From JBBAEA01 sp041656175 (GTDB taxonomy: Bacteria > Myxococcota_A > Bradymonadia > UBA4248), in NCBI GenBank assembly GCA_041656175.1, contig JBBAEA010000013.1:1-36909 (forward strand): a stretch of DNA of 36,909 nt. Direction: 5' to 3'. Positions within the stretch are counted from its first letter, which is position 1. Each line of letters starts with the position of its first letter. The notes beneath the pieces were generated by a model, which was not told the origin of the DNA, ran no database searches, and saw only the letters and a list, made by a program, of their open reading frames with translations. Positions 26,744 through 33,574 of this stretch are shown in pieces. The position numbers and the translations under genes are program-made.

Positions 26744-27957
26744 TGTAGACCCCAATATATGAATACCACTGTTACAATGATAAACAACGACAAGAGTAAC
26801 CAAAGCCTATGCTGCCAAAGCGTTTGAATGACGCGCATATACAACGGTAGGGGCTTTAAAGGGTGCGGCACCGCTTTTTGATGCTCAGCGCTTATTTGCT
26901 GGGCTGGATCCACCGCGGGGAGAAGATCGGAACTCAGTTCTTCTTTAGTTTCAGCAGCAATAACCAGCTGCTTCATCCCGATCCTTATAGACTGCCGCGG
27001 CTGCGATAGCGAAGCGGCAAGCCACTCTGGGAGTGTTTGCAGTGCGCGGATAGCGGACTTCGCACTTTTGTAACGTCGTGAGAGCTTTTTTTGTAAGCAG
27101 CGCATGACAAAGGCTTTAAACTCGTTGCTAATTTCGAGTTCAGGGCGCGAGACGAGCTCGGGTGGGTCCGCGTTTACATGCTGCATCATTACGTTATAAG
27201 GTCGATTGCCTGGGAAGGGCGGTTTTGAGCTAATGAGCTCATAAAGTATGCAGCCAAGACTATAAATATCGGATGCAAACGTCACCTGAGACGCAGTCGC
27301 CTGCTCCGGACTCATATACCACGGCGTTCCCAGCGCCTCGCCGACCACCGAAATGCGAGAGCTGTTGATCAAGCTCGCCAAGCCAAAGTCTAAAACTTTT
27401 ACGCAGTATTCGTCCGAGGACGTCGCGCTAAGCATAATGTTTTCGGGCTTTAGATCGCGGTGGATAATGTTGTTGTTGTGCGCCACTTTCAGAGCGCTGA
27501 GTATCTGCATGCAAATGTGGGCTACGAGCTGCGCACTTAGCTCCGAGGGCGCTAAACTCGATAAAACGCGCCCATCGACGAATTCCATGGCGAGGTAGGC
27601 TAAACCGTTGGGATCTACGCCAAAATCATAGAGCTTCACAATATTATGGTGGCTGATGCGTCCGATGGACTCGGCTTCGCGCAGGAAACGCTCAAAGGCT
27701 TGACTGCGATTTTTGAGGGATTGAGACAAAACCTTAAGCGCAACCGTTCGGTCTAAACCGAGTTGTTTGGCCTCATAAACGGAGCCCATTCCGCCTCGTC
27801 CAACGCGGCGCAGCGCAATATACTTGCCATCGATTTTGCGCCCTAGCAAACTATCGGTAGTCTTAAAGTCTTCCTTATCTATGGCGTAAAGGCCATCTTT
27901 TTCACAAAAATCGCCTCTGTTTGCAAACTCGCGCTGACATGCCGGACAAATCGCCAA
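26740..27957 (-). CDS. Hanks-type Ser/Thr protein kinase with zinc ribbon and C-terminal membrane anchor
   Basis: Order from the N-terminus: a zinc-ribbon-like CPAC...FCEKDG (Cys 4, 7 and 18); a kinase domain of about residues 45-300 with VGRGGMGSVYEA, Lys75 (VALKV), HRDLKPEN near residue 165, DFGLASL, and GTPWYMSPEQ in the activation loop; a linker; and one membrane span in the last 25 residues (LWLLLSLFIIVTVVFIYWGL). All catalytic residues are present, so it should be active. I chose TTG 27957 because AGAGGAG lies nine bases before it and the protein then begins MAICPACQ; ATG 27996 is an alternative with a weak ribosome site. It overlaps murJ by four bases, so peptidoglycan synthesis is the likely control target. 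Confidence 0.9.
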   Translation of the reverse strand: MAICPACQREFANRGDFCEKDGLYAIDKEDFKTTDSLLGRKIDGKYIALRRVGRGGMGSVYEAKQLGLDRTVALKVLSQSLKNRSQAFERFLREAESIGRISHHNIVKLYDFGVDPNGLAYLAMEFVDGRVLSSLAPSELSAQLVAHICMQILSALKVAHNNNIIHRDLKPENIMLSATSSDEYCVKVLDFGLASLINSSRISVVGEALGTPWYMSPEQATASQVTFASDIYSLGCILYELISSKPPFPGNRPYNVMMQHVNADPPELVSRPELEISNEFKAFVMRCLQKKLSRRYKSAKSAIRALQTLPEWLAASLSQPRQSIRIGMKQLVIAAETKEELSSDLLPAVDPAQQISAEHQKAVPHPLKPLPLYMRVIQTLWQHRLWLLLSLFIIVTVVFIYWGLQ

Positions 27958-28109
27958 ACCCTTAGTCTCCTCTATAAATAGCCCCCCCGTAAGCATTGTC
28001 TATAGCATCTACAACGATCTAGCGCGATATTCAATAGCTACAAATTTGTTTGCGCACTCTTTCGCGATCCAGCACTACTGCAGCGCACTCTTCCTTAATA
28101 ATACAGAAC

Positions 28110-29180
28110 TCACGCGCCTTTAAACAGGAGCATGGCGTCACCGTAGCTGTAAAATCGGTAGCGCTCCGCTATCGCCTTGGCGTACGCCTCGCGAACGAGC
28201 TCGTAGCCCGCAAAAGCGCTAATCAAGACCATGAGCGTGGAGGCGGGTAAATGAAAGTTCGTAATCATCGCGTCGAGCATCGTAAAGCGGTGACCCGGCT
28301 TGATGAAAATATCGGTGTCATAAACGCCGGCGCGCAATTCGCCATAGCGCTGCGCTTGATCCTCGAGGCTGCGCACAACCGTCGTACCTACAGCAATGAC
28401 GCGCCCTCCAGCGTTTTTGCAAGCGGCAAAATCGCGCACAAGCTCTTCGGGTATCTCGTAGCTTTCGCTGTGCATGCGATGCTCGTTTAAGTCATCGCTT
28501 CGTATCGGTTGGAAGGTTCCAGGGCCAACATCTAAGCGCAAAGGCGAGAATTTGATGCCTGCTTCTTGCAGCTCCCGGATTTGGGAAACGCTGAAGTGTA
28601 GCCCCGCCGTTGGTGCTGCGATTGCCGCGCCGTCACTGGCGTAAACGGTTTGGTAGTCCTCCTCATCTTGGGCGTTATACAAGACTTCGCCAAGACTTTG
28701 CCTGCGTTTTACGATGTATGGTGGCAAGGCTAGCTCCCCAATTCGCGTCAAAATATCGACGACAGGCTCTTCACCCAAAAATTCGACGTAAGCCGCCTCT
28801 TTTTCGCGGCTCAAGCGCAGCCGCACGCCCTGGTCTTTCTCGGCGAACAAAATTTCATCTACCCTCAGTCTCGCGCGCGCTTTCCACAGGCAAGTTAAGC
28901 GTCTATGCGCAGTTGCGGCATCTTGCGTTAACAAAACTTCGACGCGTCCGCCCGTCGCCCTGACGGCAAAAAACCGCGCTCTTTGTACCGCAACGTTGTT
29001 GATGACGACGAGGTCGTTGGCTCGCAGTATTTGCGCCAAATCGCTGAACTTTTTGTGGCGTATCGCGCCGTTTTGCACGAACATTAGGCGCGATTCTTGG
29101 CGCGGATTTGCTGGCTTTGTCGCGATTAACTCGTCTGGTAGCTCGTAGTCGTAGGCTGATCGGTCGTAAATATTGGTCAT
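28110..29180 (-). CDS. queA: S-adenosylmethionine:tRNA ribosyltransferase-isomerase QueA
   Basis: Transfers the ribosyl moiety of SAM to preQ1 in tRNA to make epoxyqueuosine. The 356-residue product begins YDYELPDELIATKPANPRQESRLM and shows PTAGLHFS, LDVGPGTFQPIRSDDLNEHRMHSE, and a C-terminal LPASTLMVLISAFAGYE, all QueA hallmarks. Full length. ATG 29180 has a weak ribosome site. It lies about 150 bases upstream of the kinase, so it may be transcribed with it. No tgt, queG or other queuosine gene is in this window. Confidence 0.95.
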   Translation of the reverse strand: MTNIYDRSAYDYELPDELIATKPANPRQESRLMFVQNGAIRHKKFSDLAQILRANDLVVINNVAVQRARFFAVRATGGRVEVLLTQDAATAHRRLTCLWKARARLRVDEILFAEKDQGVRLRLSREKEAAYVEFLGEEPVVDILTRIGELALPPYIVKRRQSLGEVLYNAQDEEDYQTVYASDGAAIAAPTAGLHFSVSQIRELQEAGIKFSPLRLDVGPGTFQPIRSDDLNEHRMHSESYEIPEELVRDFAACKNAGGRVIAVGTTVVRSLEDQAQRYGELRAGVYDTDIFIKPGHRFTMLDAMITNFHLPASTLMVLISAFAGYELVREAYAKAIAERYRFYSYGDAMLLFKGA

Positions 29181-29709
29181 AAATAGTCGCTACTCGCAGG
29201 TTTTGGATCCTCGGTTTGGGAACGCGTTCCCTATTCCTATACTGTGAAATTTTTTGCTGGGGGGCTTTTGAGCCCCCCTACGCCCGAGCCTCACGTGTTA
29301 ATTCGCTAAAAGCTGCTTAATCATTTGCGCCGTCTCGCCTTATCGTCGAGCCAGCGCAAATGATGCAGCTTTTGCAAATTAACACGCGGGGTCTCGGTCT
29401 ACCCCCCAAATTCTCGACATAAGTGTTTCTCTGATTTTTCCGTGTTTATTTTATGCAAACAGCCACATAGGGGGCTGCTTTTTTATAAAAATTGCGGCAA
29501 AACAAAAATTGCAGTTTTCCCCCAAAAAAGTTCTGATGCATGCAATAGAAGTTAAAAAATAGCTAGCGTAAAGTGAAGCGCCTCCGCTAAATCTTGCATA
29601 AAATTCTATAAATTCAAGACTCTACGCACAAAATCGCAAGCAAAAGCCGTAGCCTTCTACGAAATTGCGGCGCTCTCCCCCATATAACAGAGGCTAGTAA
29701 AGGCCGCGA
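29181..29709. other. Intergenic region with hairpin element and orphan terminator
   Basis: Contains the long hairpin element at 29259-29407. At 29460-29484 CAGCC pairs with GGCTG ahead of CTTTTTT, a terminator-like structure on the plus strand with no plus-strand gene before it. The rest shows nothing recognisable. Confidence 0.5.
29259..29407 (-). repeat. Modular hairpin element, long form (copy A4)
   Basis: On the minus strand: G6-TAG, P1 CCGAG/CTCGG (plus-strand 29284-29288 and 29393-29397), and a P2 stem of about 40 bases (29294-29336 with 29347-29386). The apical loop is GATAA, closed by a CTCG/CGAG stem, and the 3-prime end is CGTA-GGGGGG-CTCAAAAG-CCCCCC. P1 and P2 share no sequence with the other copies, yet the architecture and the TGG/ACG internal loop are the same. 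Confidence 0.8.
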
Positions 29710-30366
29710 TTACTCCATCATCGTCAGTATCGCCTCGAGCAAATCTACGACGTTATCGTCCATAGGACGCGTAGCTGGCGAAACTAAGTTGATGGAAAAG
29801 ATTCTGTCTTTATTATAAAGGATAAGACTATAGTAATCGCGCTCTACGCCGTCTTCACTGCCTTTGACATGGAGGAAGTAGCGTTTGGCGATAATGAGTT
29901 TATCGCTCTCACGTATTTCTTCATGAACGATGGAGGCGTTATCCAGTTTGTTGAGGAGCGCAGTGCTAAAGGCTTTGAACAGGATTTGGTCTGCAAATTC
30001 GGGGATCTTATCAATGAGAACGAGGCTAATAATGCGAGCTTGCGCTTCTTGCGCTTCGATGGCGCGGCATTGAGCGCGGTCATCGCTTTCTTCCACTCGC
30101 CAAAACGCGGGAAGGCTAAGTTTACCAAAGTGTTTCGAGGGGAAAGCCTGAATAAGTTTAATATTATAGGCGCTAAAGTCCACTCGCTGCTTTGGATCTT
30201 GGGCGCTCTCTTGCTCTTGGTGAGCCGACTCTGCAAGGGGATCGCCTTCGTCTGCGTAGAGAGGTGCGTACGTAGTCATGGTGAAGAGCGCAATAATAAA
30301 AAACAAAGTACGAGTAAAATGGGATTTACCAGTATTTTGTTTGGCTGTTTTTAGTGGTGTGTGCAT
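29710..30366 (-). CDS. Secreted protein, possibly DcrB/PsbP-like fold
   Basis: A 218-residue protein with a long signal peptide (HFTRTLFFIIALFTMTTYAPLYA, then DEGD), an acidic Gln/Glu linker, and a compact C-terminal domain of about 150 residues (LSLPAFWRVEESD...DYYSLILYNKDRIFSINLVSP). The strand order and the closing amphipathic helix recall DcrB/PsbP/DUF1795 domains, but this is by eye only. ATG 30366 gives MHTPLKTAK; the frame continues upstream through the hairpin element at 30425-30514, which is not coding, and no good ribosome site was found. Divergent from the gene at 30717. Function not known. Confidence 0.6.
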   Translation of the reverse strand: MHTPLKTAKQNTGKSHFTRTLFFIIALFTMTTYAPLYADEGDPLAESAHQEQESAQDPKQRVDFSAYNIKLIQAFPSKHFGKLSLPAFWRVEESDDRAQCRAIEAQEAQARIISLVLIDKIPEFADQILFKAFSTALLNKLDNASIVHEEIRESDKLIIAKRYFLHVKGSEDGVERDYYSLILYNKDRIFSINLVSPATRPMDDNVVDLLEAILTMME

Positions 30367-30424
30367 AGAATACGAGCTTTGTTTAAAATTTGTGTTTCCC
30401 AGCATAAACGTCGTATTGGCTAGA

Positions 30425-30514
30425 GGGGGGGCGTTGCGGGGGGTTCGCCCCCCGCTTGGGGGGTAGCGGCAAACGCGCTTGCGCGGTTGACGCGTAGGGG
30501 GGCACTCCCCCCAC
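30425..30514 (+). repeat. Modular hairpin element, short form (copy B)
   Basis: G7-CGTT, the hairpin GCGGGGGG-TTCG-CCCCCCGC, TTGGGGGGTAG, CGGCAAACGCGC with GCGCGGTTGACG, CGTA and GGGGGGCACTCCCCCC-AC. Both GC hairpins remain complementary although their sequences differ from those of the other short copies. It lies between divergent genes. Confidence 0.85.
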
Positions 30515-30716
30515 ATAGCAAAAAAGCGAATGATAAGCAAAATATTGCGTCCCTAATCTGTGCGACGGGCTTGGCCAAAAGAGCGTAAAATGAATGGCTT
30601 GACGAAAACTTTGAGTCTGAAGTATAGTCCGACGCTGTGAATTGCGCTTAGCAATTGCGCGAATTTGTTGTTTAAACCACGGTGTCAAACCGTCGAGCAT
30701 GATAAGGAGAGGGCTC

Positions 30717-31958
30717 TTGAGTTCTTCCAGCAATACCCCCGGAGTAAAGGACGTCAATGATCTGAAAGCGCGTTTGGGCATAAGCAAACCAGGTGCTCCA
30801 ACGACACCGACCGCCCCGCCAAAAGGAGCCTTTGGTGCTCCCGCAGCTTCGCCATTTGGAGACGCGAGCAAGTTCTCGGTACCGACGCAAGCCGCGCCCG
30901 AGCCGGAGCCAGAGGACTACAACTACGAGCCTAAAGAGCAACAATACGATTATGACCCGAGCTTGTATGATCCCGAAATTACCATGCCAGTTTCGCGCGG
31001 TCGCTACTTAGTAATGGGTGGTATTGGCTTAGGCTTGCTTATTTTTGGCTTCGTGATGGGACTTATTTGGACAAACGTCATCAAAGACCGCGAAAGCGTA
31101 AATAGGCGTATTGGGATCGCGCAAAACGTTGAGCGCTCGGTTAAACCCAAGGTCGAGAACTTTAAGAATTATATGACGCTGTTTAAGCAGCGCTGGGATT
31201 CCAAGGGACCGGATGGCGCGATTGACTTTGACAGGAAGTTTTACGATGAAGCCGTTAAGACCTATGCAAGCTATGACTTTATGCTCGATATGTCGAACGA
31301 TGTTAGTGCAGAATCGATTATTTTGGGACAAAATGAGAAGGCAAACCCCTTAGCCGAAATTCGTGAGTATTCGGCGGGCACCATGCTTTTGCTGACGCTT
31401 TTGAGCAACCATGTGGCAGAAACTAATGCTGATATGGATGAAATTGACAATTTGCTAGAAGGTGGGACAGCGGTCGATAACAATATTACCTACGCTGTGC
31501 GCTTTAATGTTGATGAACTCGTTGGTTTTATTGAGCAGGCTTCGCGAACGAACTATGCCATGCCATCGATGGGGATTTATCAGGTTAAGCGTGCGTTGAC
31601 TGATGATGAGGAAGCTTCTGAGGTGTGGGCCACCCTAAAGAGCAGCATGACGCAAGAGCAAATTAAGGTGTTGACCTACATTCCCGATCCCAAAAAAGCG
31701 CCCGACACCAGCGATGGGCTTGATCTTCCGAGACGTCTTATTTACGAAGTTCAAGCGCGAGGAGGTGCTTCCACCTTTGTATTTAGCGACGAGATTTTAA
31801 CGATTAATCGTAACCAGCTCTTTGGTTCGAGCGCTAATGCGCTGGATCGCTACCGCAATCGCATGAGAGCTATTTACAGTATTATGGCTAATATCGAGAA
31901 GGTCTGCGATCCCTTGCTGTCGGATTTGCATACGCAAGCCACGGAGGAGAAGGTTTAA
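30717..31958 (+). CDS. Membrane-anchored protein of unknown function
   Basis: A 413-residue protein. The N-terminus (SSSSNTPGVKDVNDLKARLGISKPG) resembles a short amphipathic helix before a Pro/Ala/Gly-rich linker and an acidic Tyr-rich stretch (PEPEDYNYEPKEQQYDYDPSLYDP). One span follows (about residues 103-125, MGGIGLGLLIFGFVMGLIW), then a predicted periplasmic domain of about 285 residues with helical character. No family recognised. The TTG start at 30717 is chosen because AAGGAG lies seven bases upstream and the protein then begins MSSSSNTPGV; the ATG at 30699 is an unlikely alternative. A strong terminator follows 24 bases after the stop. Confidence 0.7.
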   Translation: MSSSSNTPGVKDVNDLKARLGISKPGAPTTPTAPPKGAFGAPAASPFGDASKFSVPTQAAPEPEPEDYNYEPKEQQYDYDPSLYDPEITMPVSRGRYLVMGGIGLGLLIFGFVMGLIWTNVIKDRESVNRRIGIAQNVERSVKPKVENFKNYMTLFKQRWDSKGPDGAIDFDRKFYDEAVKTYASYDFMLDMSNDVSAESIILGQNEKANPLAEIREYSAGTMLLLTLLSNHVAETNADMDEIDNLLEGGTAVDNNITYAVRFNVDELVGFIEQASRTNYAMPSMGIYQVKRALTDDEEASEVWATLKSSMTQEQIKVLTYIPDPKKAPDTSDGLDLPRRLIYEVQARGGASTFVFSDEILTINRNQLFGSSANALDRYRNRMRAIYSIMANIEKVCDPLLSDLHTQATEEKV

Positions 31959-31982
31959 GCTCAAAGCATAAACTTAGGATAT

Positions 31983-32012
31983 AAGGCGATATTTTCATAT
32001 CGCCTTTTTTTT
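31983..32012 (+). terminator. Strong intrinsic terminator overlapping the next gene's ribosome site
   Basis: Perfect ten-base stem AAGGCGATAT (31983-31992) with ATATCGCCTT (31997-32006), TTTC loop, then six T. The GGAG ribosome site of the next gene (32013-32016) starts immediately after the T tract. Confidence 0.92.
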
Positions 32013-32022
32013 GGAGCGCGTG

Positions 32023-32613
32023 ATGTTAAAATGGCTGCATATCATTTTGAATTTAAGAGAGAATCTGGTTTTTTCCGTTTTTAGTTTTGCCTCGGTTTTT
32101 TTGCTGTTTTTTTTGGCTTATGCCCAAAAGTCTGAAGCCCAAACGCTAGCGACCGAAATGGTGAACGAGCTGGCGAGTACGCGGTTTGTGAGCGATAGCG
32201 AGAGTTTTAAGGGTTATGTTTTTGAACGCCCTGCAAATTGGGCATTGAGCGCAAAAGAGTCGGGGGCTGCTGTGTTACTGGAAGCACCTGCAGTGCAAAC
32301 AGGGGCGGGGATCATCATTAAATTTTGCGACCACACGCAAGACTGCAGCTTGGAAGCTGCGCACTTAGTTCTCAAATCGATGTCTGCTGAACTAGAAGAA
32401 ATCGAGCTTTCTACGCTTAGCCAAAAAGTACCGCTTCAAGATTTGCGCATGCTCAAAGGGCGCTACCCCAACGGCGAAATGGCGGCTTTCGTGGTTGCGA
32501 AACCTGCGAATAATTTAGATTTTATGATTTTGGCAGGTTCGAGTTTGAGCTACTTCTATGCGTATTTGGGCGTATTTTTTCGCGTGATGAGCTCTATACA
32601 AAAAGCGACGTAG
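32023..32613 (+). CDS. Secreted or membrane-anchored small protein, possibly DcrB/PsbP-like
   Basis: A 196-residue protein with an N-terminal hydrophobic segment (LVFSVFSFASVFLLFFLAYA, signal peptide or anchor) and a domain starting FKGYVFERPANWALSA, with two cysteines (FCDHTQDC) and a closing helix FFRVMSSIQKAT. The layout resembles that at 29710-30366. ATG 32023 has GGAG six bases upstream, next to the terminator at 31983-32012. It overlaps nothing but lies two bases before coaX, so the two genes are probably co-transcribed. Family assignment by eye is weak. Confidence 0.6.
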   Translation: MLKWLHIILNLRENLVFSVFSFASVFLLFFLAYAQKSEAQTLATEMVNELASTRFVSDSESFKGYVFERPANWALSAKESGAAVLLEAPAVQTGAGIIIKFCDHTQDCSLEAAHLVLKSMSAELEEIELSTLSQKVPLQDLRMLKGRYPNGEMAAFVVAKPANNLDFMILAGSSLSYFYAYLGVFFRVMSSIQKAT

Positions 32614-32615
32614 TT

Positions 32616-33374
32616 ATGCGGCAAGTTTTGTGCTTAGATATAGGGAATTCTAGCCTTGTTGCAGCGCGCTACAAGGGCAAGCAGCAGTTGGCGCGTGTAG
32701 ACATGGGCTTAGATGCTATTTATGAAAACGACGAGTACATGTTTAGCGCTTTGGCTGCGCTAGCGAACGGCGTGAAGGATTGTGTGTATTCTTCGGTTTC
32801 TCCGCGCGCGAGCAATCTGCTGGAGGCACTCATGCATGCGTTTTCGGAGCTGCGTTTTAGCGCGTTAACGCTTGCTGCTTCGGGTATAAAAAGCACATAC
32901 CAAAGCGCAGAGCGTTTAGGGAGCGACCGCGTTGCCAACGCTTTAGCGGCATACTCGCGTTTTAAAGGCGCCTGTATCGTAGTGGATATGGGAACGGCTA
33001 CCCACTTTGATGTTGTGGACAAAGATGGCAGTTTTTTGGGCGGCCCCATCGCACCAGGGCTTTTTAGCAGCATGCGGATATTTCGAGATGTGGCTACGCA
33101 TTTGTCGGATTTTCGTGTGGATGGACCTATTATGCCTATCGCAAACAATACGCTGGAGGCGCTCAACGCTGGGGCGCAGCTCTTTAGTATAGGCGGTGTT
33201 GAGTTTAGCGTAGCCAAAATTCGCCAAGAACTCGCCTGCGAGGCGACCTGTATACTAACGGGTGGTGGCGCAAAGATTTTGGGCTCAAAGCTAGAGTGTA
33301 TCGACTGTTATTGGCCAGACTTAACGCTGGACGGGCTAGCTCTTTTTGCAGAGCGCTACTTAGGGAAGCTCTGA
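32616..33374 (+). CDS. coaX: Type III pantothenate kinase CoaX
   Basis: First step of coenzyme A synthesis, ATP-dependent phosphorylation of pantothenate. The 252-residue product has the acetate/sugar kinase loop VLCLDIGNSSLVAARY, LGSDRVANALAAY with the conserved DR, VVDMGTATHFDVVD (the CoaX DxGTAT motif) and LTGGGAKIL. The usual DxGNT is DIGNS here. The last codons (Gly-Lys-Leu-stop) lie within a copy of the 3-prime repeat at 33364-33570, so the repeat end provides the stop codon. Two bases separate it from the upstream secreted protein. Confidence 0.92.
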   Translation: MRQVLCLDIGNSSLVAARYKGKQQLARVDMGLDAIYENDEYMFSALAALANGVKDCVYSSVSPRASNLLEALMHAFSELRFSALTLAASGIKSTYQSAERLGSDRVANALAAYSRFKGACIVVDMGTATHFDVVDKDGSFLGGPIAPGLFSSMRIFRDVATHLSDFRVDGPIMPIANNTLEALNAGAQLFSIGGVEFSVAKIRQELACEATCILTGGGAKILGSKLECIDCYWPDLTLDGLALFAERYLGKL

Positions 33375-33570
33375 GCAATTTGTGGGGCTCTGCCCCACGC
33401 CCCGCTAAGGGCTAGCGCCCTTAGAACCCTTTCGCTGTGCAACATATTGATTTTATTGACTTTATTTTGAAAACCTACCTGACTTTCGTTGTATTAATCA
33501 AGGGGTCGCTTTGTATTAATCAAGGGGCAGGTTTGAAAGCTGCCCCTACTGTTTTTGCACTGATCAGAGC
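33364..33570. repeat. Second repeat family, copy C1
   Basis: Begins GGAAGCTCTGAG (the stop of coaX is inside it), has TGGGGC-TCT-GCCCCA and TAAGGG-CTAGCG-CCCTTA hairpins, a TTGATTTTATTGACTTTATT stretch, then AATCAAGGGG direct repeats, a GGGGCAG...CTGCCCC hairpin and GCACTGATCAGAG. Ends four bases before the ampG stop, so the repeat fills the gap between convergent coaX and ampG exactly. Confidence 0.85.
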
Positions 33571-33574
33571 GTCT

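Noticed and set aside
1868..29407. Integron attC sites
   Set aside because: The palindromes lack the GTTRRRY/RYYYAAC core boxes and the terminal GGGGG hairpins are not attC-like. No cassette-type promoterless genes or integrase are nearby.
13299..30540. Small proteins with the recurring peptide GEVSPYxxTPRxARVC
   Set aside because: These frames translate the hairpin repeats themselves, so their similarity reflects nucleic-acid conservation. They occur in both orientations, have no ribosome sites and sometimes extend real genes (for example upstream of 30366).
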